Origin: Actinomycetota bacterium
GTDB taxonomy: Bacteria; Actinomycetota; Acidimicrobiia; IMCC26256; PALSA-610
Reading direction: 5' to 3'
NCBI GenBank assembly: GCA_003134555.1
Contig: PLBO01000124.1
Coordinates: forward strand, 1,730 to 34,425
DNA length: 32,696 nt
In this document: positions 24,294 through 32,227 of the stretch, piece after piece
Layout of the letters: the number at the start of each line of letters is the position of its first letter
Position numbering within the stretch: the stretch's first letter is position 1
The notes under the pieces: generated by a model
Told to the model about the DNA's origin: nothing
Databases searched by the model: none
Seen by the model: the letters and a program-made list of their open reading frames with translations, nothing else
Position numbers and translations under genes: made by a program

Positions 24294-27200
24294 TGGGCAT
24301 GAGCAGTACGTCGATGAAGGACCGCAAGGTGCTCTTCCATGTCGGGAAGCTCGCGGTGCACAAGCCGCGCGGGATACACCGGTACTTCGACGAGATCACC
24401 GCGGGCTACGCCCTCTACCCGCTCATCGTGCTCTTCGCTCTCAATGCCCTCGACGAGCTCGATCGCGACGTGTTCGGCGTGCTCGCGCCCGACATCCGTG
24501 ACCACTTCCACTTGTCGAACCAGGGCTTCTTGTCGATCGTCGCGCTCACCCTGCTCGGAGGCCTGCTGCTCGAGGTCCCGCTCGCGTATTACGCCGACCG
24601 GCTCCCGCGCATGCGCATCGCCGTGATCGGTGCCGCCGTGTGGGCGGTGTTCGGCATCTTCACCGGCGCCGCGGTCAGCGTGTGGATGCTCGTGCTCGCC
24701 CGCTCGGGCTCGGGCATGGGCCGCGCGGTCGTCACACCGACGCACAACTCGCTCATCCCCGACATGTACCCGCCCGAGGTACGCGCCGAGGTGTTCGGCT
24801 TCCACCGGATGGGGCTCGCGCTCGGCGCGTTCGCCGGTCCGCTCCTCGGCGGTCTGATCGCGCAGTTCTTCGGCTGGCGCGCGCCGTTCTTCGTGTTCGT
24901 CCCGATAACCCTGGTGTTCGCGTACCTCGGCCTGCGCGTCATCGAGCCCGGACGCGGCCACTTCGAGCGCGCCGCCGCGGGCGCGGCGGCCGACGTGATC
25001 GGTACCGACGAGATCCCGCCGTCGTTCGCCGAGTCGGTTCGCATCCTGTGGCAGGTCCAGACCCTGCGTCGCATCTGGTACTCGCTGCCGTTCCTCGCGG
25101 CGTCGATCATCGGCCTGCTCACCCTCACGTCGCTGTACTACGAGCACGTGTTCCATCTCGGCGAGGCGCAGCGCGGCCTCGTGACGGCGTTGGCCGAGCC
25201 CGCGCAGTTCGTCGGCATCACCCTCGGCATCCCGCTCGCGTCGCGGTTGATGTTGCGCGACCCGGGCATCGGCCTGCGCATGCTCTCGTTGCTCGGCGTG
25301 GTGATCGCCGGCGCGTGGGTCGGGTTCGCGCTCGCGCCCACACTGTGGTTCGCGGTCCTGATGCACGTCGTGATCACCGGCGTGTCGGCGCTGCTCGTTC
25401 CCGGCATCTTCGCGACGCTCTCGCTCACGATCCCACCCAAGGTCCGCGCGCTCGGGTTCTCGATGGCGTCGTTGTTCATCCTGCCGGGGCTGATCGTGCT
25501 CTACATCGTCGGCGGGATCGCCGACACCTACGGCATCCGCGCCGGCCTGTTGGTCATGGTGCCGATCTTCCTCATCGGCGCGTGGATCCTCTCGTCGGCG
25601 TCGCTCTTCGTGAAGTCCGACATCAGCCGGGTATGGACGTCGACCGCGGCGCAGGCCGAGGTCAGGCTCAAGCGCAGCCAGGGGCTCGTCAAGCTCCTCG
25701 TGGTGCGCAACCTCGACGTGCACTACGACAACGTGCAGGTCCTGTTCGGGGTCGACTTCGAGGTCGACGAGGGCGAGATCGTCGCGCTGCTCGGCACGAA
25801 CGGGGCGGGCAAGTCGACCCTCATCAAGGCGATCTCGGGTCTGGTCGAGGCGACGAACGGCGCCGTCGTGTTCGACGGCCGTGACATGACGTACGCGCCG
25901 CCCAACGAAGTCGCGGAGCGCGGCGTGGTCGTCGTCCCCGGCGGCCAAGGGGTCTTCCCGACGCTGACCGTGTCCGAGCATCTCCGCCTCGCGGGTTGGG
26001 TCCACCGCAAGGACCCCAAGCGCGTCAACATCGCGACGCAACGCGTGCTCGAGCTGTTCCCGATCCTGCGCGACCGGCTCCCCGAACCGGCCGGCAACCT
26101 CTCGGGCGGTCAGCAGCAGATGCTCGCCCTGGGCATGGCGTTCATCGAGCAACCGCGCTTGTTGATGATCGACGAGCTGTCGCTCGGTCTCGCACCTGCG
26201 ATCGTCGAGCAGCTTCTCCCGCTGGTGCGCGACATGGCCGCCCAAGGAACGACGATCGTGCTCGTCGAGCAGTCGGTCAACCTCGCGCTCACGATCGCGG
26301 AGACGGCGTTCTTCATGGAGAAGGGTGAGATCCGGTTCCACGGCCCGACCGCGGAGTTGCTCGAACGGCCCGACGTGCTGCGTTCGGTGTTCCTCGAGGG
26401 CGCGGCGACGATGATGCACGACGGGGCGCCGGTGGCCGCCGCCGCGACGGTGCCGGCGACGATCGCCGGCGCGCGCACCAACGGCCCCGGCGGCAACGGC
26501 GCCAAGGTCGAGAGCGCGGCCATGGCGCAGGCGGTGTCGGCGCAGGAGCGGCTCGTGCTCGACGGCGTGTCGAAGCGTTTCGGCGGGCTCGCGGCACTGA
26601 GCGACATCTCGCTGTCGGCGCGCGCGGGTGAGATCGTCGGCTTCATCGGCCCAAACGGCGCGGGCAAGACCACCTTGTTCGACGTCATCTCCGGCTTCCT
26701 TCCCGCCGACGAAGGCACCATCGCGTTGGGTGAGGGCGACGACCGGCGCGACATCACGCGCCTGTCGTCATCCGCACGCGCTCGCCTCGGTCTCGGTCGC
26801 TCGTTCCAGGACGGCCGGCTGTTCGGCTCGCTCAGCGTGCGCGAGACCATCGCGTTGTCGTTCGAACGTCACCTCGACGTGCGCGATCCCGTTGCGGCCG
26901 CGCTTCACCTGCCGTGGGTGATCGACGCCGAGGACGAGGTCGAAGCGCGCGTCGAGGAACTGCTGGAGATGCTCGGCATCACCGACTTCCGCGACAAGCT
27001 CGTACGCGAGCTCTCGACGGGCAGCCGTAGAATCGTCGACATCGCGTGCTCCCTCGCGCACGGTCCGTCGGTGCTGTTGCTCGACGAGCCGTCGTCGGGC
27101 ATCGCGCAACGCGAGGCCGAGGCTCTCGGCCCTCTGCTGCTGCGCATACGCGAGCGCACCGGGGCCACGTTGCTCGTGATCGAGCACGATGTTCCGCTCC

Positions 27201-27358
27201 TGCTCGGCATCGCCGACCGCCTCGTCGCGCTCGACCTCGGCGAGATCGTCGCCGTCGGTCCACCCGACGAGGTCGTGCGCGACGACCGGGTTGTGCACTC
27301 GTATCTCGGTACCGCAGGAACCGCGATCGCGCGCAGCGGAACCACCACGGACATCTGA
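24290..27358 (+). CDS. MFS transporter - LivF-like ATPase - LivG-like ATPase triple fusion
   Basis: A 1022-residue protein with three full modules. Residues about 35-445 are a major facilitator domain with about twelve membrane segments and a YYADRLPRMR loop at the motif-A position. Residues about 468-705 are a LivF-like ATPase: Walker A GTNGAGKST (502-510), Q-loop GGQGVFPTLTV, signature LSGGQQQ (604-610), Walker B LLMIDE and LVEQS in place of the H-loop histidine, as usual in LivF. An Ala/Gly-rich linker spans about 710-750. Residues 752-1010 are LivG-like: GPNGAGKTT (787-795), RSFQDGRLF, an unusual signature LSTGSRR (908-914), LLLLDEP-type Walker B at D932-E933, and H966. The frame is uninterrupted and codons look uniform. 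It overlaps the permease gene by ATGA and probably energises it; the MFS role is unknown. Confidence 0.93.
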   Translation: MMGMSSTSMKDRKVLFHVGKLAVHKPRGIHRYFDEITAGYALYPLIVLFALNALDELDRDVFGVLAPDIRDHFHLSNQGFLSIVALTLLGGLLLEVPLAYYADRLPRMRIAVIGAAVWAVFGIFTGAAVSVWMLVLARSGSGMGRAVVTPTHNSLIPDMYPPEVRAEVFGFHRMGLALGAFAGPLLGGLIAQFFGWRAPFFVFVPITLVFAYLGLRVIEPGRGHFERAAAGAAADVIGTDEIPPSFAESVRILWQVQTLRRIWYSLPFLAASIIGLLTLTSLYYEHVFHLGEAQRGLVTALAEPAQFVGITLGIPLASRLMLRDPGIGLRMLSLLGVVIAGAWVGFALAPTLWFAVLMHVVITGVSALLVPGIFATLSLTIPPKVRALGFSMASLFILPGLIVLYIVGGIADTYGIRAGLLVMVPIFLIGAWILSSASLFVKSDISRVWTSTAAQAEVRLKRSQGLVKLLVVRNLDVHYDNVQVLFGVDFEVDEGEIVALLGTNGAGKSTLIKAISGLVEATNGAVVFDGRDMTYAPPNEVAERGVVVVPGGQGVFPTLTVSEHLRLAGWVHRKDPKRVNIATQRVLELFPILRDRLPEPAGNLSGGQQQMLALGMAFIEQPRLLMIDELSLGLAPAIVEQLLPLVRDMAAQGTTIVLVEQSVNLALTIAETAFFMEKGEIRFHGPTAELLERPDVLRSVFLEGAATMMHDGAPVAAAATVPATIAGARTNGPGGNGAKVESAAMAQAVSAQERLVLDGVSKRFGGLAALSDISLSARAGEIVGFIGPNGAGKTTLFDVISGFLPADEGTIALGEGDDRRDITRLSSSARARLGLGRSFQDGRLFGSLSVRETIALSFERHLDVRDPVAAALHLPWVIDAEDEVEARVEELLEMLGITDFRDKLVRELSTGSRRIVDIACSLAHGPSVLLLDEPSSGIAQREAEALGPLLLRIRERTGATLLVIEHDVPLLLGIADRLVALDLGEIVAVGPPDEVVRDDRVVHSYLGTAGTAIARSGTTTDI

Positions 27359-27393
27359 ACGAATCGCTCGACGAAAACAGGGAGAATCGAACA

Positions 27394-29121
27394 ATGCAAC
27401 CGACCACACCGCGTAAGAGACGATCGCCGCTCGTGCGCTACGCACCGTTCATCGTGATCGTCGTGGTGATCGCGATCGTCGCCGTTGCACTGGCGCTGAG
27501 CAACAAGAACGACAAGAAGACGGCGATCACACCCGGCAGCAAGGTGGCCCCGGCCAGCGACGTCCCGATCCAATACCAGGCCGCGCAGAAGGCCGGGACA
27601 CTGGCGAAGTACACATGGCAGGACCATTGCGACTCGGCAACGGGTCGCGTCGCGATGCCGGTTCTCTCCCCGGCGCCGTGTGTACCCAAGTACGAGGGCA
27701 CCAACGGCGGTGCGATCGCGGCACCCGAAGTCACGGCCGACACGATCCGAATCGGCTACTACCTGTCGAAGCCGGACCCGGTGACGGACGGGTTGTTGAA
27801 GGCGACCGGCACCTACGACACGCCCGCCAAGGTCGAAGCCACGATCAAGGACTACGTCCAACTCTTCGAGAACCAATATCAGCTCTGGGGCCGCAAGATC
27901 CAGCTCGTGAAGATCCAGGGCACGGGCGCGGGCGACGACGAGGTCGCGGCGAAGGCCGACGCCGACAAGGCAGCAAAACAGCTGCACGTGTTCGCCGTCA
28001 TCGGCGGTCCGATCCAGGCCCAGAGCTTCTCGAGCGAGCTCGCAGCGAACAAGGTGCTCTGCGTCGGGACCTGCTCCATTGCCGCGCCGCAGCGATTCAT
28101 CCAGGAACACTCACCGTACATCTGGCCGATCGGCCCGTCTCCGGAGCAGACCAGTCAGATGCTGGTCTCGTTCATCAAGCAACAGCTCGCCGGGAAGCCC
28201 GCGCAATACGCCGGCGATCCGTCGTTCCGCACCAAGACCCGAACGTTCGCGTTCCTCAGCTACGACACCAAGGACGGCCGGTTCAAAGCGTCATGGGACG
28301 ACATGATCCAGCGGTTGAAGGACGCGGGCATCTCCCTGAAGCTGCACAAGACCTACTTCCTCGACTTCAACGCGCTGACTCAAAACGCGCACGACATCGC
28401 GGTGGCGCTGAAGCAGGCCAACGCGACCAGCGTCATCTTCACCGGTGATCCACTCATGCCGAGCTTCTTCACGAAGGAGGCGACCGCGCAGAACTACTAC
28501 CCCGAATGGATCATGGCGGGGACGGTTCTCGCGGACACGAGCGTCTTCGGCCGTTCCTTCGACCAGAGCCAATGGGCACACGCCTTCGGGCTCGAGCTCA
28601 CACCCGCTCGGGTCGTGCAGTCGAAGAACCAGGCGTACACCGTGCACCAGTGGTACTTCGGCAGCAAGCCGCCGAGCGACAAGAGCTATGCGATCTCCTA
28701 CGGCGACGTGAAGTTGCTCTTGGACGGCCTCCAGTCGGCCGGACCGAAACTCACGCCTGAGAACTACAGGGCCGGCATGTACGCCATCGCGCCGCCCCCC
28801 GACGCGAACGCCTCTATCGCCACGTCCACGACGTACGGCGATCACGGGTTCTGGAACGGCAACGATCCGAACGGCCTCGACAACGCCGGGCTCCTGTGGT
28901 GGAACCCCAACGCCCGCGGCGAGGACGAGACCGGCATCGTGGGCAACGGCATGTACGAGCTCGTCGACGGCGGGAAGCGGTATCCCGCCGGCAGGTGGCC
29001 GAGCACTCCTGCGAAGCTGTTCGACCCGGCCGGCGCGGTGACGATCTACAACGACCTGCCACCCGATCTCACGCCGAAGTCGTATCCGTCGCCGCCCGGT
29101 TCGCCGGCGGCGGGCGGCTGA
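27394..29121 (+). CDS. Membrane-anchored Liv-type ABC transporter substrate-binding protein
   Basis: A 575-residue protein of the type I periplasmic-binding fold (Peripla_BP_6). After a positively charged start (PRKRRSPLVRY) comes one hydrophobic segment at about residues 15-36 with no lipobox cysteine, so it is probably held by an uncleaved signal anchor rather than a lipid. The fold is recognised from TADTIRIGYYLSKPDP, VFAVIGGPIQAQSFSSEL, VLCVGTCSIAAPQRF and YIWPIGPSPEQTSQML, which are the first-lobe strands, and SVIFTGDPLMPSFFTKEA in the second lobe. It is longer than the usual about 400 residues because of insertions and a Pro/Gly-rich tail. The ATG has AGGGAG nine bases upstream, 35 bases after the fusion gene, in the same operon. 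Ligand unknown. Confidence 0.9.
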   Translation: MQPTTPRKRRSPLVRYAPFIVIVVVIAIVAVALALSNKNDKKTAITPGSKVAPASDVPIQYQAAQKAGTLAKYTWQDHCDSATGRVAMPVLSPAPCVPKYEGTNGGAIAAPEVTADTIRIGYYLSKPDPVTDGLLKATGTYDTPAKVEATIKDYVQLFENQYQLWGRKIQLVKIQGTGAGDDEVAAKADADKAAKQLHVFAVIGGPIQAQSFSSELAANKVLCVGTCSIAAPQRFIQEHSPYIWPIGPSPEQTSQMLVSFIKQQLAGKPAQYAGDPSFRTKTRTFAFLSYDTKDGRFKASWDDMIQRLKDAGISLKLHKTYFLDFNALTQNAHDIAVALKQANATSVIFTGDPLMPSFFTKEATAQNYYPEWIMAGTVLADTSVFGRSFDQSQWAHAFGLELTPARVVQSKNQAYTVHQWYFGSKPPSDKSYAISYGDVKLLLDGLQSAGPKLTPENYRAGMYAIAPPPDANASIATSTTYGDHGFWNGNDPNGLDNAGLLWWNPNARGEDETGIVGNGMYELVDGGKRYPAGRWPSTPAKLFDPAGAVTIYNDLPPDLTPKSYPSPPGSPAAGG

Positions 29122-29131
29122 TCCCGGACGA

Positions 29132-29776
29132 TCACGCGTCGCGGGGGACGGGCACCCAGCCCTCTCCCGCGACGTACTGCCGCACGACGCGCGCGGGAAC
29201 GCCCGCGACAACGGTGTTGTCGGGCACGTGGAGACCGGCGACGATCGCACCCGCCGCGACCACGACGTGGCGGCCGATGCGCGAGCCCGGAAGGACGATC
29301 GCGCCGTGTCCGAGCCAGCTCCCGTCGCCGATCGACACGGGCTCGTTCTTCCACATCTGTACGCCGATCGGTAGCTCGATGTCTTCGTAGCCGTGATTCT
29401 GATCGGTGACGTAGACGTAGTGGCCGGTCCAGATGTCGTCGCCGATCTCGATGCGCTCGTGCCCGACGATGCCGATGCCCTTGCCGAGGGTGCAGCGATC
29501 GCCGATCGTGATGATCGGTTCGCCGCGCATGTCGGCCTGTGACGGCATCCCGGCGCTGAGGCTCGCCAACGGCCCGACGGTCGTGCCGCGACCGATCGCG
29601 ATCCGGCCCTCGCCGAACAGCACCGACTGCGGGAACGCGATCATGCTGCCGTCGCCGAAGGTGTGGAACGCGCGGGCGCGGCGATGACGCGGGCCGACCG
29701 CGCCGAGCCGGGTGATACCGGCCCATGCGGCGTGGATCGCATCGCCGGCGACACGCTCGACGTTCTCGCGCAGCAT
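29132..29776 (-). CDS. Left-handed beta-helix (hexapeptide repeat) acyltransferase
   Basis: A 214-residue protein with hexapeptide-repeat turns, typical of O- or N-acetyltransferases that act as trimers with acyl-CoA. Repeats are visible in RIAIGRGTTVGP, ITIGDRCTLGKGIGIV, IEIGDDIWTGHYV and VSIGDGSWLGHGAIVLPGSRIGRHVVVAAGAIV. The DQNHGYED loop holds the histidine that normally deprotonates the acceptor, and the VVAGVPARVVR end is the usual closing strand. The ATG at 29776 is supported by a TATCCT -10 box six bases upstream; longer frame would overlap the divergent gene. It is convergent with the binding-protein gene, ten bases apart, and starts 17 bases from the next gene. The acceptor, perhaps a sugar or antibiotic, is unknown. 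Confidence 0.88.
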   Translation of the reverse strand: MLRENVERVAGDAIHAAWAGITRLGAVGPRHRRARAFHTFGDGSMIAFPQSVLFGEGRIAIGRGTTVGPLASLSAGMPSQADMRGEPIITIGDRCTLGKGIGIVGHERIEIGDDIWTGHYVYVTDQNHGYEDIELPIGVQMWKNEPVSIGDGSWLGHGAIVLPGSRIGRHVVVAAGAIVAGLHVPDNTVVAGVPARVVRQYVAGEGWVPVPRDA

Positions 29777-29782
29777 CGTGGA

Positions 29783-29788
29783 AGGATA
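29783..29788 (-). promoter_or_regulatory. Candidate -10 box (TATCCT) for the acyltransferase gene
   Basis: TATCCT on the minus strand ends six bases before the ATG at 29776. The same bases, read on the plus strand, overlap the GGAAGGA Shine-Dalgarno (29780-29786) of the divergent gene, so the two signals are superimposed. Confidence 0.4.
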
Positions 29789-29793
29789 CGACG

Positions 29794-30840
29794 ATGGCGA
29801 ACACGACTGCGCTTCCGGTCCGCATCGGACTCCTCTACGACTTTCCCCAGATGGGCGACCTGTTCGAGAAGGCATTGCGGATGGGCATCGACGAAGTCGC
29901 GGCGACCGGGCGACTCGATCGTGACGTGGAGCTGATCGAGCGCCAGGCGCGCGGACTGCCTTCGGGAAGCGAAGCGGAGGTGGCGCGGGCGTTCGCGGAG
30001 TTGGACGACGAAGACGTCGTCGCGATCGTCGGGCCGTCGATCTCCGACAACGCGCTGATCGCCGCGCCACTGTGCGACGCGGCACGCATTCCCGCGATCA
30101 ACTACTCGGGGGGCGAGCGCACGCGCTCGCAATGGATGTTCCACTACCAGGTGGGTTCGCTCGAGGAGGAGCCGCCAGTCCTGGCGGCACGCATGGTCGA
30201 GCGCGGGCTGCGGCGCGCGGCGGTGATCTTCGACCAGTCACCGGTGGGGCGCCGCTACGCCGAGTGCTTCGAAGCCGCACGAGCGCGCCTCGGGCTCGAG
30301 GTCACCGGCACCGCGAGCATCTCGGCACTGGCCGAAGACGCGACCGACCTCCTCAGCCGGTTGCGGGAGCCGGGTCCCGACGTTCTCGTGTATCTCGGAC
30401 TGGGCGTCTCGTCACGCGCGGTCGCGCTCGCGCGCTCGTCGCTCGGATGGGACGTTCCGGTTCTCGCGAACTCCGCGCTGATGTTCGGCTACGCGCGTCC
30501 CGACTGGCGCGACGGTTACGCCGGTTGGGAGTACATCGACACGATTGCCGACGACAACCAAAGCCGGGCCCGCCTGCACGAACGGTTCCCCCACGCGGCC
30601 GGGGGTCCGATCGGCTGCGCGGCCTACGACATCGGCCGCTTGCTCGGCGAGGGCATCGCGGCCGCGGAGCACTTGACGCGCGCCGGCATCGCCGACGGAC
30701 TGCGGCGCGTCAAGCAACTTCCCGCGAGCTCCGGTCACGAGGGCACGCTGATCGGCTTCGGCGTGTGGGATCACGCCGCGCTGAAGGGTCATTATCTCGT
30801 ACTGCGCGCGTGGCGAGACGGTCACTCGGTCCAGGTCTGA
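29794..30840 (+). CDS. Cytoplasmic Liv-type ligand-binding (Peripla_BP_6 fold) protein without signal peptide
   Basis: A 348-residue protein with the two-lobed binding-protein fold: VRIGLLYDFPQMGDLFEKAL at the N-terminus, VVAIVGPSISDNALIAAPLCD, IPAINYSGGERTRSQWMFHY, RRAAVIFDQSPVGRRYAECF and VLVYLGLGVSSRAVALA in the expected order. The fold begins at residue 9, so there is no signal peptide, anchor or lipobox, and the protein should stay in the cytoplasm. GGAAGGA seven bases before the ATG fixes the start. A sensor or ligand-buffering role, like AmiC-type cytoplasmic relatives, is an inference; export by another route cannot be excluded. Only 17 bases separate it from the divergent acyltransferase gene, so its promoter must lie within that gene. 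Confidence 0.85.
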   Translation: MANTTALPVRIGLLYDFPQMGDLFEKALRMGIDEVAATGRLDRDVELIERQARGLPSGSEAEVARAFAELDDEDVVAIVGPSISDNALIAAPLCDAARIPAINYSGGERTRSQWMFHYQVGSLEEEPPVLAARMVERGLRRAAVIFDQSPVGRRYAECFEAARARLGLEVTGTASISALAEDATDLLSRLREPGPDVLVYLGLGVSSRAVALARSSLGWDVPVLANSALMFGYARPDWRDGYAGWEYIDTIADDNQSRARLHERFPHAAGGPIGCAAYDIGRLLGEGIAAAEHLTRAGIADGLRRVKQLPASSGHEGTLIGFGVWDHAALKGHYLVLRAWRDGHSVQV

Positions 30841-30847
30841 CCGCGCG

Positions 30848-30853
30848 TACCAT
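30848..30853 (+). promoter_or_regulatory. Candidate -10 box (TACCAT) for the Nfu-HEAT gene
   Basis: TACCAT fits TANNNT and ends six bases before the GTG at 30860; there is no Shine-Dalgarno for that GTG. It lies directly after the stop of the preceding gene. Confidence 0.35.
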
Positions 30854-30859
30854 GCCCGG

Positions 30860-31978
30860 GTGGCCCAGGACCGCGACGCGGCGCGTCTCCGCATCGCCCG
30901 CGCGGGGCTGACGCAGACCGCCGTCGAACGCGTGTCGCGCCCCTCGTTCGGACGGATGCCGATCACGCTCGTCGATCGCGCCCGCGCGCAGTTGCGCCGG
31001 TTCTTCTCCGAGGGTCCGTGGACCGTGGAGGACGACGCGGGACTCTCGGCCCTCGTCGGTCCGGGTGACGGTTGGACCGACGAGGAGTTGGCGCCCGGGA
31101 TCCGGCTCGGCTACGGATGGCGCGGCGGTAACTTCAAGGTCGAGGTCGCGGCCGACACCGACGCCGAGGCGTCCGCGGTCGCGGTCGCGACCGGAGTCGA
31201 AGTCGAAGTCGAAGCGCCATCGCCGATCCTGCCGCCGCACGAGCGAACCCTCGGCGACACGTTCGAAGAGTCCGTCATCGTCGAGGCCGGCCGCGATCCG
31301 GCTGAGCTCCGGTTCGCCACCGGCCCCGGACTGGCCGGCAAGGCCGGACGCTTCACGCGCGACGAACAAGGTTCGTCGGCCGCGGTCGCCGCGCTGTTCC
31401 GCGAGTTCGACGACGTCGACGAGATCCACCTCGAGCTCGGTTCGCTGTCGGTCACGCTCAACGATCCGGATCGATGGCAGGACATCTTGTTGGAGGTGTT
31501 CGACACGATCACGACCGCGTTCGTGCCGCCGCGCGCCGTCCAGCCCGACCGGCAATATGAACGCGCCGTCGCGGAGATCGGTTCACTCGACGCGTCGAGC
31601 CCGCGCGATCTCGCGCGCCTGCTCGACGCGACCACCTCACCCGACGCCGCGTATCGCTGTCTCGCGGTCGCCAAGCTGGAGCTCGCCGACCCGTTGGTGG
31701 TCGCCAAGCCCTGGACCCGCTCGCTCGAAGACTCGTCGCGCGCGGTCCGGCGCGCCGCCATCCGCGCGATGGCGCACGTCGCGTGGCCCGATCTCCGATT
31801 GCTGTTCGAGCGCGCGCTCGCCGACAAGGACGCGTGCGTGCGCTACTACGCATTGCGCGGCCTCGCGCAGATCGGCGTCGGTCGGGCCGAACCGAGCGTC
31901 GAGCGTCGGCGCCTCGACACCGATCTCAGGGTGCGCTTCGCGGCGCAGGCCGCGCTCGAGGGTCGGATTCCGCTCTAG
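30860..31978 (+). CDS. Nfu N-terminal-like domain plus HEAT-repeat protein (CvfC-like)
   Basis: A 372-residue cytoplasmic protein. Residues about 138-222 resemble the N-terminal domain of Nfu/NifU scaffold proteins (RFATGPGL...GRFTRDEQGSSAAVAALFREFDDVDEIHLELGSLSVTLNDPDRWQDILLEVFDTI, quoted here only as landmarks RFATGPGL, VAALF and SLSVTLND). Residues about 225-372 are helical HEAT-type repeats with SRAVRRAAIRAMAHVAWPDL and DACVRYYALRGLAQIG. The C-terminal Nfu CxxC Fe-S domain is missing. The arrangement recalls the conserved virulence factor C proteins of Firmicutes, whose role is not well defined. A V-E-V-E-V-E stretch near residue 115 comes from a short GTCGAA tandem repeat. The GTG start appears leaderless. 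The family is fairly sure and function is unknown. Confidence 0.75.
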   Translation: MAQDRDAARLRIARAGLTQTAVERVSRPSFGRMPITLVDRARAQLRRFFSEGPWTVEDDAGLSALVGPGDGWTDEELAPGIRLGYGWRGGNFKVEVAADTDAEASAVAVATGVEVEVEAPSPILPPHERTLGDTFEESVIVEAGRDPAELRFATGPGLAGKAGRFTRDEQGSSAAVAALFREFDDVDEIHLELGSLSVTLNDPDRWQDILLEVFDTITTAFVPPRAVQPDRQYERAVAEIGSLDASSPRDLARLLDATTSPDAAYRCLAVAKLELADPLVVAKPWTRSLEDSSRAVRRAAIRAMAHVAWPDLRLLFERALADKDACVRYYALRGLAQIGVGRAEPSVERRRLDTDLRVRFAAQAALEGRIPL

Positions 31979-31995
31979 CGCGTCGTCGTCACCGG

Positions 31996-32006
31996 GTGAC
32001 TGTCAC
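31996..32006. repeat. Short inverted repeat GTGAC-T-GTCAC
   Basis: A perfect 11-base palindrome with 5-base arms lies 18 bases past the Nfu-HEAT stop and 11 bases before the first ATG of the small CxxC gene. GGG and CCC flank it with one bulged base, so it could be an operator for the small gene or a weak RNA hairpin. No T tract follows. Confidence 0.35.
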
Positions 32007-32017
32007 ACCCCTCTGTC

Positions 32018-32227
32018 ATGCTCTCCCGCATGCAGACGATCGAGGTAAACGACCTGGTCAGCGCGTCGTTCGAGGCCTGTGCGACGTTCGGCGTCGGCGG
32101 CGACGGCTCTCCGGTGTGTGTTGCCTGCGGGTGGCTCGAGGCCGAGCACGAGCCCGAGATCGCGGAGGTGTACGCGCTGCCGAGGCGCAAGGTGCCGCGA
32201 CCCGCGCCGAAGCGCCTCGCGTCCTGA
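32018..32227 (+). CDS. Small uncharacterised protein with a CxxC pair
   Basis: A 69-residue open frame (65 if the ATG at 32030 is used). It contains a C-V-A-C pair near residues 34-37, an acidic middle part and a basic proline-rich end (LPRRKVPRPAPKRL). Third codon positions are overwhelmingly G or C as in neighbouring genes, which is the main reason to accept it. No family is recognised; a small zinc-binding or redox protein is conceivable. Neither start has a Shine-Dalgarno or a well-placed -10 box. An overlapping minus-strand frame exists but its composition looks worse. Confidence 0.5.
   Translation: MLSRMQTIEVNDLVSASFEACATFGVGGDGSPVCVACGWLEAEHEPEIAEVYALPRRKVPRPAPKRLAS

Noticed and set aside
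24008-26419. An 803-codon open frame on the minus strand, opposite the MFS-ABC fusion
   Set aside because: Its product is rich in Arg, Asp, Glu and His in runs typical of the antisense of a high-G+C gene; no family motif, and the plus strand has a full set of transporter motifs.
29777-30085. Longer version of the hexapeptide acyltransferase (317 residues)
   Set aside because: It would overlap the divergent binding-protein gene by almost 300 bases; ATG at 29776 with a -10 box nearby starts a normal-length enzyme.
31195-31215. Tandem GTCGAA repeat as a possible microsatellite or regulatory repeat
   Set aside because: Only about three units, in frame in a coding region, giving a V-E stretch; better explained as simple coding sequence.
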